Assembly: GCA_903906315.1 (NCBI GenBank)
Contig: CAIVJW010000127.1
Coordinates: 1 to 64,000, forward strand
Direction: 5' to 3'
Length of the DNA stretch: 64,000 bases
Origin: an uncultured delta proteobacterium
GTDB taxonomy: Bacteria > Myxococcota_A > Polyangia > Polyangiales > Polyangiaceae
Below the pieces are notes generated by a model that worked only from the letters and a program-made list of their open reading frames with translations, was not told the origin of the DNA and ran no database searches. The first letter of the stretch is position 1. The number at the start of each line of letters is the position of its first letter. Position numbers and translations under genes: made by a program. Shown piece by piece: positions 1 to 8,038 of the stretch.

Positions 1-1
1 G

Positions 2-400
2 GCCGTGCTCGCCGACGCGCGCGCGACCATCGCGCCGCGCGTCGTCCGCCTCGGCGCGGCCGAGCGTCGCCGCGTCGACGCCGCGCGCCGCGCGATCGCG
101 CCCGTCGAGGCTCGCCTCGTCACCGTGACCCGGGATCGCCTCGCGGCGCATCGCCGCGATCTCGGCGTGCTGGCCGGCCGGCTGAACGCGCTCTCCCCGC
201 TCTCGGTGCTCGCGCGCGGCTACGCGATCGCGACCGACGCCTCCGGCCGCGCCGTGCGCGCGTCGACCGAGGTCGCGGTCGGCGACGCGCTCCGGATCCG
301 TCTCCACAGCGGCACGCTCGACGCGCGCGTGACGGGCCGGCACGTCTCCGAGGTCGCGTCGGGGCGAGCGGTGGGTGATCCCGACGTCGATGACGGTTGA
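2..400 (+). CDS. xseA: Exodeoxyribonuclease VII large subunit, C-terminal part
   Basis: This is the 3' end of a gene that begins before the window; about 132 residues are visible. Exonuclease VII (XseA with several XseB) degrades single-stranded DNA into short oligonucleotides in the cytoplasm. The visible part contains a basic helical stretch followed by the hallmark LNALSPLSVLARGYAIA near residue 77, then the small beta-rich end with GDALRIRL, both typical of the XseA C-terminus. The stop lies inside the start of aroE (overlap of about 11 bases), so the two are probably co-transcribed. The catalytic centre and OB fold are outside the window. Confidence 0.9.
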   Translation, partial: AVLADARATIAPRVVRLGAAERRRVDAARRAIAPVEARLVTVTRDRLAAHRRDLGVLAGRLNALSPLSVLARGYAIATDASGRAVRASTEVAVGDALRIRLHSGTLDARVTGRHVSEVASGRAVGDPDVDDG

Positions 401-1292
401 TCGTCTCCGCTTCGCGCTCCTCGGCCACCCCGTCGGCCACGCGCTCTCCCCCGTGATGCACGGCGCCGCATTTCGGGCGCTCGGCCTGCCCCACACGTAC
501 GAGGCGCGCGACGTCCCGGACGGCGCGGCGCTCGCGGCAGCGTTCGCGGACCTCGCGTCCGGTCGCCTCGAGGGGGCGAACGTCACGCTGCCCCACAAGC
601 GTGCCGCCCTCGATTGCGCCGATCGCGTCGCGCCGAGCGCCGAGGCGGTGGGCGCCGCGAACGTGATCGTCCGCGCGGTCGACGGGGGCCTCGTCGCGCA
701 CAACACGGACGTCGAGGCGCTCCTCGTCGAGCTCACCGATCTCGGCGACGGCGAGCCCGCCGGGCGCGCGCTCGTGCTCGGCGGCGGAGGCGCGGCGCTC
801 GCAGCGGTCGTCGCGTGTCGCCGCGCCGGCGCGCGGGAGGTCGTCGCGACGTCGAGGTCGTGGAGCTCCGCCGGGGTCGTCGCTGCCTCGCCCTCGGCCG
901 CGCGCGTCCGCGCGCTCGGCGCCACGATCGCCCCCTGGCAGGCCGCGTCCGCGCGGCAACGTGGAGCCGCGCTCGCCGCGCCCTTCGACCTGGTCGTTCA
1001 GGCCACGAGCGCGGGGATGAGCGGCGCCGACCCCGGCGAGGACGTCGTCGAGGTCGTTCCGTGGGACCGGCTCGCGCCGCATGCGCGCGCCTACGACGTG
1101 GTGTATAGGCCTGCGGTCACGCCGTTCCTGGCGAGGGCCCGCGCGGTCGGCGTACGCGCGCGGGGGGGACTCGGGATGCTCGTCCACCAAGCCGCTCTGT
1201 CGTTCTCTCTCTGGTTCGGGCGAAACGCGCCGTTGGAAGTCATGCGCGACGCGGCCGAGCGCGCGTTGGCCGGGCGGGAGAGTCCACCATGA
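390..1292 (+). CDS. aroE: Shikimate dehydrogenase
   Basis: The enzyme reduces 3-dehydroshikimate to shikimate with NADPH in aromatic amino acid synthesis. Counting from the ATG at 390 (300 residues), the substrate site GHPVGHALSPVMH is near residue 12, the catalytic Lys is K70 in NVTLPHK, the paired Asp is D107 in HNTD, and the nucleotide loop reads LGGGGAA. ATSAGM and the closing GMLVHQA helix are also present, and the length is normal. An in-frame GTG at 375 is an alternative start and would deepen the overlap with xseA. The stop codon overlaps the next ATG (ATGA at 1289-1292), so translation of the downstream debranching enzyme is probably coupled, although the two pathways are unrelated. 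Confidence 0.93.
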   Translation: MTVDRLRFALLGHPVGHALSPVMHGAAFRALGLPHTYEARDVPDGAALAAAFADLASGRLEGANVTLPHKRAALDCADRVAPSAEAVGAANVIVRAVDGGLVAHNTDVEALLVELTDLGDGEPAGRALVLGGGGAALAAVVACRRAGAREVVATSRSWSSAGVVAASPSAARVRALGATIAPWQAASARQRGAALAAPFDLVVQATSAGMSGADPGEDVVEVVPWDRLAPHARAYDVVYRPAVTPFLARARAVGVRARGGLGMLVHQAALSFSLWFGRNAPLEVMRDAAERALAGRESPP

Positions 1293-3298
1293 GCCGCACG
1301 ACGAGCAACGACCCCTGGCCTCGCGTCGAGGTCCACTCCGAGCTCGCCCGCGCGCGCAAGGAGTGGCTCCACACCAACGGCGCCGGCGCGTATGCGGCGT
1401 CGACGGTCGCGGGCATGCACACGCGCCGTTACCACGGCCTGCTGGTGGCATCGCTCGACCCTCCTCGCGCGCGCCACGTCATCCTCTCGCACGTCGACGT
1501 GAAGGTCGCGCTCGACCCGCGGGTGCCACGCTCGAAGGACGCGCCGCCGGGCGGCCCGTGGGACCTCGCCAAGCACCAGTTTCCCGAGGTCGACCCGGAG
1601 AAGGAGCCTTTCTTCCTCCACCACTTCGACCAGGATCCGCTGCCCCGGTTCACCTACGCCGTCGCGGGCGGCAAGCTCGAGGTCAAGGTCGGCCTCGTGC
1701 GGGGCGCGAACGCGGTCGTGCTCCGCTACCTGTGGCGTGGGCCCCAGCCGGTGGTGCTCACGCTGCGGCCGCTCCTCGCGATGCGGCACTTCCACGGGCT
1801 CACGCAGGGCAATGGCGGCATGGACCAGCGCGCGGTGCTCCGCCCCGACGAGGTGCGCGTCCGCCCGAACAAGGTGATGCCCACCGTGGCCTTCCGCTAC
1901 GAGGGCACCTTCGTCGGATCGCCCGACTGGTGGCGCCGCTTCGAGTACCTCGCGGAGCGGGATCGTGGCCTCGACTTCGTCGAGGACCTGTGGACGCCGG
2001 GCACTTTCGAGGTCCACGTCGACACCGCCCCGACCTACCTCGTCGCCGCGGTCGACCAGCTTCCGGAAGGCCGGGCCGACGATCTGCTCGCGGCGACCGA
2101 GCAGGCGCTTCTCGCCGAGGATCCGGGCCCGGACGTGGATCCGCTGCGGCGCTCCCTCATGATCGCGGCCGAGACGTTCCGTGGGGACCTGGCCCGACGG
2201 CCCGGCGTGATCGCGGGCTACCCGTGGTTCGAGGTGTGGGGGCGCGACACGCTCGTCTCGCTCCCAGGCCTCTACCTGGTGCCCGGCAAGATCGACGGCG
2301 CGCTCCGCGTCCTGCGCGAGACGATCGCCGCGATGGAGGACGGCCTCGTCCCGAACCGCATCCCCGACGTCGGCGAGGTCGCCGAGTTTCACTCGGCCGA
2401 CGCGACCCTGTGGTTCTTCGAGGCCGCGCGCCTCGTCGCCGATCAGCTCGGCGAGTCGCACCCGTTCGTGACGGGCGAGCTCGTCCCGGCGCTCGGCGCC
2501 GCGTTCGAGGCCGCGTTGCGCGGCACGAGGAGCCACATCCACGTCACCGCCGACGGCCTCTTCGCGGCCGGTCGCGGCAACGACTCGCTCACGTGGATGG
2601 ACGCGCGGGTGAACGGGCGCCCCGTCACGCCGCGCGTCGGCTGCCCGGTCGAGCTCACCGCGCTCTGGGCGCGCGGCAGCGAGACGCTCGGTCGGCTGGC
2701 GCGGGCCGCCGGCGACGCCGCGCTCGCGGACCGCGCGTTCGCCGCCTGCAAGGCTGCGCGCGAGGCCTTTCAGGCTCGATTCTGGTGCGAGGAGACGTCC
2801 TATCCCTTCGACGTCATCCAGGAGCCGAAGGCCGACGAGGCCATCGTCGGAGACCGCCGCGTGCGGCCGAACGCCGTCCTCGCGCTCGCGGCCGACCCCG
2901 CCTGCTTCACCGCGGAGCGCGCGGCGGCGGTCCTCGCGCGAGCGCGCGCCGAGCTCGTCACCCCGGCCGGTCTCCGCACGCTCGCCCCGGGCGAGCCCGG
3001 CTACGTCGGTCGCTATGCAGGCGGCGTGGACAAGCGTGACGCCGCGTACCACCAGGGCACGGCCTGGCCCTGGCTGGTCGGGGCCTACGTGCGCGCCGCG
3101 CGGCACGCGGCGCCCGACGACCTGGCCCTCCGCGACGAGCTCCGCGACCTCTGCGCGCGCGTCGCGGAGAACACGCTCGCGCTCGGCCAGGTTCCGGAGA
3201 TCGCCGACGGCGACGCCCCGCACAAGCCCGCCGGCTGCATCGCGCAGGCGTGGAGCGTCGCCGAGCTCCTGCGCGCGCTGGCCTGGGATCTCGCGTAG
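1289..3298 (+). CDS. Glycogen debranching enzyme (amylo-alpha-1,6-glucosidase, GH133 type)
   Basis: A 669-residue protein with the two-part layout of bacterial and archaeal GDE-type debranching enzymes. The N-terminal domain (about 1-260) carries KEWLHTNGAGAYAAST and RRYHGLLVA. The C-terminal (alpha/alpha)6 glucosidase domain (about 280-669) carries GYPWFEVWGRDTLVSLPGL, GLVPNRIPD, FHSADATLWF, SLTWMDA and QGTAWPWLVGAY. It is predicted to hydrolyse the alpha-1,6 branch glucose of limit dextrins in the cytoplasm, as part of storage glycogen mobilisation. The start is fixed by the ATGA overlap with aroE. No other glycogen gene lies nearby. Length and motifs are complete, so it is probably functional. 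Confidence 0.9.
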   Translation: MSRTTSNDPWPRVEVHSELARARKEWLHTNGAGAYAASTVAGMHTRRYHGLLVASLDPPRARHVILSHVDVKVALDPRVPRSKDAPPGGPWDLAKHQFPEVDPEKEPFFLHHFDQDPLPRFTYAVAGGKLEVKVGLVRGANAVVLRYLWRGPQPVVLTLRPLLAMRHFHGLTQGNGGMDQRAVLRPDEVRVRPNKVMPTVAFRYEGTFVGSPDWWRRFEYLAERDRGLDFVEDLWTPGTFEVHVDTAPTYLVAAVDQLPEGRADDLLAATEQALLAEDPGPDVDPLRRSLMIAAETFRGDLARRPGVIAGYPWFEVWGRDTLVSLPGLYLVPGKIDGALRVLRETIAAMEDGLVPNRIPDVGEVAEFHSADATLWFFEAARLVADQLGESHPFVTGELVPALGAAFEAALRGTRSHIHVTADGLFAAGRGNDSLTWMDARVNGRPVTPRVGCPVELTALWARGSETLGRLARAAGDAALADRAFAACKAAREAFQARFWCEETSYPFDVIQEPKADEAIVGDRRVRPNAVLALAADPACFTAERAAAVLARARAELVTPAGLRTLAPGEPGYVGRYAGGVDKRDAAYHQGTAWPWLVGAYVRAARHAAPDDLALRDELRDLCARVAENTLALGQVPEIADGDAPHKPAGCIAQAWSVAELLRALAWDLA

Positions 3299-3502
3299 GC
3301 CCGACCCGGCGTTACGGGGGCGTCGAGCGCTTCGCGGCCGCTGCGAGGCTGCTCCGCGTGGCGATTGCCGCCTCCGTGAAGCCTCGCCGCGCCCGTGCGA
3401 CGGCGCGCCCGGGAGGCCCGTCCGCGGCCCCTGCGCGCCGTCGTCGGCGACCTGCCGCGCGCGGGGTACCGCCACCGCCGCAGCTTTGGTAGAAGCCCGC
3501 GC

Positions 3503-5053
3503 ATGGCCACCGTCCCCGTCGATCTCTCCGTCGTCGACGAGTGCCGCGCCCTCGCCGGCCGCGTCGCGGACGACGTGCAGCGCTACATCGACCGCCACAC
3601 CACCGTCGGCGTCGAGCGCACCGTCGCGCGCGCGTACGGCGTCATCGGCGCCGACCCGGAAGGCGCCCCGCTCCCCAACGCCCTCGTCGACCGCCTCCAA
3701 GCGGCCGGCGCGCTCTCGCGCGGCGTGTCCTGGCACCTCGGCCGCGCGCTCCTCGACGGCGCCTCGAGCGTGCAGGACGCGGCCGAGGCGATCGCGTACG
3801 GCGGCGGGTCGATCGACGTCGCGGGCGGCCCGTCCGCCGCGCAGGCGCGCGCCGCGCTCGAGGGCCACACCCGCGCGGCCATCGATCGCATCGACCGCGC
3901 ACGCGCCGATCGCGAGGCCTTCAAGGCGCGCCACGAGGTCGGTGAGGCGCCGCTCAAGTACGTCATCGTCGCGACCGGCAACATCTACGACGACGCCGTC
4001 CAGGCCAAGGCCGCGCGCTTCACCGGCGCGGACATCGTCGCCGTCATCCGCGCGACCGCGCAGTCGCTCCTCGACTACGTCCCCGAGGGCGCCACGACCG
4101 AGGGCTACGGCGGCACCTACGCGACGCAGGAGAACTTCCGCATCATCCGCCGCGCGGCCGACGAGGTGAGCCAGGAGACGGGCAAGTACCTCGCGCAGAC
4201 GAACTACTCGTCCGGCCTCTGCATGGCCGAGATCGCGTGGATGGCCGCCGTCGAGCGGCTCGACATGCTGCTCAACGACGCGATGTACGGGATCCTCTTC
4301 CGCGACATCAACATGTGTCGCACCTTCGTCGATCAGTACTTCTCGCGGCGGATCGTGGCCCGCGCCGGCATCGTCATCAACACCGGCGAGGACAACTACC
4401 TGACCACCTCCGACGCGGTCGAGAAGGCGCACACGGTGCTCGCCTCGCAGTTCATCAACGAGGCGTTCGCGAAGCGCGCGGGGCTGCGCGAGGAGCAGAT
4501 GGGCCTCGGCCACGCCTTCGAGATCGACCCCTGGCTCGAGGACTCGTTCCTCCTCGAGCTCGCGCAGGCCCAGCTCGTCCGCCAGATCTTCGACCGCCAC
4601 CCGATCAAGTGGATGCCGCCGACCAAGTTCAAGACCGGCGACATCCTGCACAGCCACGTGCACGACGCGATGTTCAACCTCGCGGGCATCACGACGCACC
4701 AGTCGATCGAGCTGCTCGGCATGTTCAGCGAGGCCATCCAGACGCCGCTCCTCATGGACCGGTACCTGTCGCTCAAGAGCGCGCGCTACGTCTTCGGCAC
4801 CGCGCGCCACCTCGGCGACGAGATCCAGTGGAAGCCCGGTGGCATCGTCGAGCGCCGCGCGCGCGAGGTCCTCGCGAGCGCGCACGAGCAGCTCGCCGAG
4901 GTCGAGCGCGTCGGCATCTGGGACGCGATCGCGACGGGCGCGTTCGCCGACGTCAAGCGCGCTCGCACCGGAGGCAAGGGCTTCGCCGGTGTCGTCGAGC
5001 GCCACGCCGAGTACCTGAACCCGCTCCTCGAGATCCTCGAGGCGGGGCGCTAG
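3503..5053 (+). CDS. kamD: Lysine 5,6-aminomutase, alpha subunit
   Basis: The 516-residue product equals the length I recall for clostridial KamD (alpha subunit of D-lysine 5,6-aminomutase), and its sequence is recognisably that family: LAGRVADDVQRYIDRHTT near the N-terminus, GVSWHLGRALLDG, GYGGTYATQENFRIIRRAADE, TNYSSGLCMAEIAWM, and a TIM-barrel core. With KamE it migrates an amino group between C6 and C5 of D-lysine or beta-lysine, using adenosylcobalamin and PLP. The chosen ATG gives this length; in-frame codons upstream of it have shadow composition. It lies nine bases before kamE and forms a two-gene operon. Later lysine-fermentation enzymes (kdd, kce, kal, kat) are not in the window. 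Confidence 0.9.
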   Translation: MATVPVDLSVVDECRALAGRVADDVQRYIDRHTTVGVERTVARAYGVIGADPEGAPLPNALVDRLQAAGALSRGVSWHLGRALLDGASSVQDAAEAIAYGGGSIDVAGGPSAAQARAALEGHTRAAIDRIDRARADREAFKARHEVGEAPLKYVIVATGNIYDDAVQAKAARFTGADIVAVIRATAQSLLDYVPEGATTEGYGGTYATQENFRIIRRAADEVSQETGKYLAQTNYSSGLCMAEIAWMAAVERLDMLLNDAMYGILFRDINMCRTFVDQYFSRRIVARAGIVINTGEDNYLTTSDAVEKAHTVLASQFINEAFAKRAGLREEQMGLGHAFEIDPWLEDSFLLELAQAQLVRQIFDRHPIKWMPPTKFKTGDILHSHVHDAMFNLAGITTHQSIELLGMFSEAIQTPLLMDRYLSLKSARYVFGTARHLGDEIQWKPGGIVERRAREVLASAHEQLAEVERVGIWDAIATGAFADVKRARTGGKGFAGVVERHAEYLNPLLEILEAGR

Positions 5054-5061
5054 GAGGTTTC

Positions 5062-5808
5062 ATGGCCACGAAGAACGTGCTCCGCGCCTACGGCGATCGC
5101 GAAGGCGACGGCATGGTGCAGATGTCCTTCACCCTCGAGATCCTCCCCGGTGACCGCGCGCGCGAGGCCGCCAAGCGCTTCGCCGAGGCCCACGGCCTGC
5201 GCGAGCCGATCGTGTCCGCGATGGAGCAGTGCTCGGCGCAGCACTCCTACTTCGTCGTCTACGGCCACTCCGTGCACTCGGTCGACCTCGCCGAGATCCA
5301 CGTCGAGGAGCTCGCCGCCAAGCCCCTCGATCGCGACGAGATCCTCGCGTTGGCCAAGCAGCTCGGCCGCAAGATCGTCGTCGTCGGCGCCTGCACCGGC
5401 AGCGACGCCCACACGGTCGGGATCGACGCGATCCTCAACTACAAGGGCTTCGCGGGCGAGAAGGGCCTCGAGAGCTACAAGTGCTTCGACGCCCACAACC
5501 TCGGCGCGCAGGTCGAGAACGTCGAGCTCGTCACGCGCGCTCGGGCGCTCGGCGCCGACGCGATCCTCGTCTCCCAGGTCATCACCCAGCGCAACTGCCA
5601 CAAGGAGAACGCGGCGGCCCTCGTCGCGCTGCTGCGGCAGGAGGGACTTCGCGATCGCTTCCTGCTGCTCCTCGGTGGCCCGCGCATCGACCACCAGCTC
5701 GCCGTCGAGCTCGGCTTCGACGCTGGCTTCGGCACCGGCACCAAGCCGAGCGCGGTCGCCGGCTACGTCGTCGAGAGGGTGCTCGATCGCGCAGCTCGAT
5801 CGGCCTGA
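5062..5808 (+). CDS. kamE: Lysine 5,6-aminomutase, beta subunit (B12- and PLP-binding)
   Basis: A 248-residue subunit with an N-terminal dimerisation domain and a Rossmann-like cobalamin domain. DAHTVG (115-120) is the DxHxxG base-off/His-on motif, with H117 as the lower cobalt ligand. K128 in NYKGFAGEKG lies 11 residues further on, the same spacing as H133 and K144 in the clostridial enzyme, so it should be the lysine that holds PLP in the open state. GGPRIDH and GFGTGTKPS close the B12 pocket. An ideal AGGAGG (5052-5057) overlaps the kamD stop and sets the start. All key cofactor residues are present, so the enzyme is predicted active. Confidence 0.92.
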   Translation: MATKNVLRAYGDREGDGMVQMSFTLEILPGDRAREAAKRFAEAHGLREPIVSAMEQCSAQHSYFVVYGHSVHSVDLAEIHVEELAAKPLDRDEILALAKQLGRKIVVVGACTGSDAHTVGIDAILNYKGFAGEKGLESYKCFDAHNLGAQVENVELVTRARALGADAILVSQVITQRNCHKENAAALVALLRQEGLRDRFLLLLGGPRIDHQLAVELGFDAGFGTGTKPSAVAGYVVERVLDRAARSA

Positions 5809-5811
5809 CGG

Positions 5812-6067
5812 TCAGCGCGTCAGGAGGTGGTACGCGGCCGAGGTCGCCGCGGAATGAGCCGCTGCTCGCGCGGTCCCGGCGCTCCCCGCCGGGATCCGAT
5901 CCGGGTGGAGCGACGCGACGTGCACCCGGTGCGTCCGCGGCGACCAGCGCGAGGCCGGGCGACCCCGGCTCCTCCAGCACGAGGACGCCCGTCGCGCCCT
6001 GCCGGTGGGTCGCGCCGAGCTCATCGCCGATCGTGGTCGACGAGAGCCGCCCTGGCAGCAGCGTCAC
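5812..6067 (-). pseudogene. Possible frameshifted remnant of a myxobacterial regulatory-domain gene
   Basis: The 444 bases between kamE and the next gene hold no intact gene. On the minus strand from a GTG at 6067 the frame reads VTLLPGRLSSTTIGDELGAT, then HRQGATGVLVLEE, which looks like real protein. The likeness then moves to the next frame as RTHRVHVASLH and ends at a stop at 5812-5814. The pattern (GRLSSTTIGDEL, GATGVLxLxE, HRVHV) recalls a small domain common in myxobacterial regulators, whose usual continuation is missing. I read it as a decayed, frameshifted fragment. It could also be chance coding-like sequence in high-GC DNA. Confidence 0.3.
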
Positions 6068-6252
6068 CGGGCACCGACCAAACGCCCGCCCACGGGGCCG
6101 AGCGCGCCCAGGAGCGAACAAGGGGTGGATCAAGGCGTGCCCTGGGCATCCATTGATCCATTGCTTCGGCTACGCGCCGTCTCGAATCCGGCCGCAGCGC
6201 ACCCGATCGTCGCGCGTTCGAGGTGGCCCGGCCCGTGCTGCGGTGCGCATGG

Positions 6253-7926
6253 ATGTCGCGGATTCTGATCGCCGATCCTGCGCCCCCCGCCGCGCGTCGC
6301 CGGCTGCGCGCGCTCCTCGGCGCGGCGCTCGTCGGCCTCGTGACCGCCCTCGGCTGCTCACCGAGCGCCCTCGTCTCGCCGAGCGGTGGTGCCGAGGGCC
6401 CGGGCGGCTGGGACTCGGCGCCGAACAATCCGGGTGACGACGGCAGCGACGGCCAGGGTGTCGACCCGAACGGTGCGGCCTGCCTGCTGCACGACTGCGA
6501 CGACGACGCGCAGTGCGCGAGCTGCAGCGACGGCCGCAACCACTGCCTCGTGGCCGAGCACCGCTGCGTCGCCTGCGAGGAGGGCGGCTGCGCCCCAGGC
6601 GAGAGCTGCTCGCCGTACGGCAACTGCGTTCCCGACGGCGTCACGTGCCCGACGGACGCGCACGGCGACCCGACGATCCCGTGCACGACGAGCGCCGACT
6701 GCGTCGCGTGCGATCCGATGCACCAGGTCTGCGACGCCGCGGTCGGCAAGTGCGTCGCGTGCACCGCCACCGACGCCAGCGCGTGCCTCGCGAGCGACCT
6801 CTGCCTCGCCGACCAGTGCGCGGCGAAGTGTCCCGCGGCGTGCACGACCGACAACGATTGCGGGCAGTGCGGCTCGCCAGGCCACCTCGTGCACGCGTGC
6901 AACAGTCACCAATGCGCCGAGTGCTCCGCGACCTACGCGTGCGCGGCCGGCAAGTCGTGCTCTCCCCAGGGCGTTTGCGTCGAGCTATGCGGCGCCGACG
7001 GCAAGGGCAGCTGCGCGTCCGACTCCGACTGCGCGCACTGCGGCGGAAGCGCGTCCGTCTGTCACAAGCCGCTGAACGGATCCGGCTCGTGCGGCCCGGC
7101 GGCGTCGGGGTGCTCCGACCTGGGCCAGGGCGCGCTCGCGCTCGGCGACCCGTGGGACCAGTACACGAACACGTGCTCGAACGACGGCGACTGCGCGGGG
7201 GTCGGCGTGAAGTACGACGTCGGCAAGGCGCTGCGCGACCTCACCGGCTTCGACGCCATTCAAGATGCGACGGTCGACTACGGCATGAACGTCTGCGCCG
7301 CGATCACGATCGGCGCCGGCGACCAGCAGGTCAGCTGCGGCGTGTGCGTGCCGTGCCGTGTCGACTCGGACTGCAAGCCCATCGACGTCGACAAGGTCGC
7401 CTCCGACGCCTTCGGCCCGATCGGCAGCATCGCGGCCAAGCTCCTGCTGAGCCAGGTGTTCGGCGATGGCGCGCACGAGGTCCACTTCTACTGCCAGGCC
7501 GTCGCGGCCGACTACGGCGTTTGCACGCCTTGCCCGGGGGTATTCTACGCGTGCGGCGTGGGAGGGTCGGCCCCCGGCGGCGCGGGCGGCGGCAGCTGCG
7601 ACCACGACGTCTGCGACATGGGCGCCGCGCTCGGCGCGAGCTGCGACGCGTGCACCGCCGCGGTGTGCGGCGCCGACTCGTATTGCTGCAGCGACCAGTG
7701 GGACGCGACGTGCGTGTCGGAGGTCGGCGCGTACTGCCCGCAGGCCTGCGGCGGCGCAGGCGGCCCGGATCCTTGCTCTCACGACGAGTGCTCCGCCGGC
7801 GACAAGCTCGCGCCGAGCTGCTCCGACTGCGCCAGCACCGTGTGCGGGCAGGACGCCTACTGCTGCGACACCGCGTGGGATGCGACCTGCGCGAGCGAGG
7901 CCGAGAGCAGCTGCGGCTGCGGCTAG
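6253..7926 (+). CDS. Cysteine-rich secreted lipoprotein with duplicated C-terminal module
   Basis: A 557-residue protein starting at the ATG at 6253 (an upstream in-frame GTG at 6223 is less likely). A basic N-terminus and hydrophobic segment end in TALGCS, a plausible lipobox with Cys34 lipidated. The mature protein is very Cys-rich with many C-x2-C and C-x4-8-C pairs, recalling Dickkopf/EGF-like disulfide repeats, so it should be exported and disulfide-bonded. Residues about 320-430 are less Cys-rich. The last 110 residues are two copies of a module with the pattern C-x4-C...YCC-x4-WDATC. Such proteins are common on myxobacterial surfaces, with unknown function. It stands alone, downstream of the remnant and convergent with metG. 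Confidence 0.75.
   Translation: MSRILIADPAPPAARRRLRALLGAALVGLVTALGCSPSALVSPSGGAEGPGGWDSAPNNPGDDGSDGQGVDPNGAACLLHDCDDDAQCASCSDGRNHCLVAEHRCVACEEGGCAPGESCSPYGNCVPDGVTCPTDAHGDPTIPCTTSADCVACDPMHQVCDAAVGKCVACTATDASACLASDLCLADQCAAKCPAACTTDNDCGQCGSPGHLVHACNSHQCAECSATYACAAGKSCSPQGVCVELCGADGKGSCASDSDCAHCGGSASVCHKPLNGSGSCGPAASGCSDLGQGALALGDPWDQYTNTCSNDGDCAGVGVKYDVGKALRDLTGFDAIQDATVDYGMNVCAAITIGAGDQQVSCGVCVPCRVDSDCKPIDVDKVASDAFGPIGSIAAKLLLSQVFGDGAHEVHFYCQAVAADYGVCTPCPGVFYACGVGGSAPGGAGGGSCDHDVCDMGAALGASCDACTAAVCGADSYCCSDQWDATCVSEVGAYCPQACGGAGGPDPCSHDECSAGDKLAPSCSDCASTVCGQDAYCCDTAWDATCASEAESSCGCG
7597..7923 (+). repeat. Tandem pair of about 50-residue cysteine modules
   Basis: Two consecutive copies of one protein module. 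Copy 1 starts at 7597 (CDHDVCDMGAALGASCDAC, then DSYCCSDQWDATC). Copy 2 starts at 7774 (CSHDECSAGDKLAPSCSDC, then DAYCCDTAWDATC). Cys spacing and the YCC-x4-WDATC core are the same in both copies. The intervening link is Gly-rich. The DNA copies have diverged, so the duplication is old. Confidence 0.8.
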
Positions 7927-7951
7927 GTCTGCCGCGCTCCGGATGCCTGCC

Positions 7952-7991
7952 GGCGGGCACAGCTACGTACCTGGTTACGTATCTGCCCGCC
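7952..7991. terminator. Nested inverted repeat between convergent genes
   Basis: GGCGGGCA (7952-7959) pairs perfectly with TGCCCGCC (7984-7991). Inside lies a second palindromic pair, TACGTA at 7964-7969 and 7976-7981. It sits between the stop of the Cys-rich lipoprotein gene and the stop of metG, which face each other, so a bidirectional terminator is the simplest reading. No T-run follows on either strand, so termination would be Rho-assisted or weak. Confidence 0.45.
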
Positions 7992-8038
7992 CGCTCTCGC
8001 GCCGGCAGCGCCGATCGCGCCGCCGACCGCCCCTCCGC

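Noticed and set aside
1091-5005. Very long open frame on the minus strand opposite aroE, the debranching gene and kamD
   Set aside because: It is Arg/Asp/Glu/Val-rich with no domain and mirrors three well-supported genes; it is a product of high third-position GC.
5804-5824. CCTGACG...CGTCAGG inverted repeat over the kamE stop
   Set aside because: Seven-base stem overlapping the stop codon and without a T-run; too weak to call a terminator.
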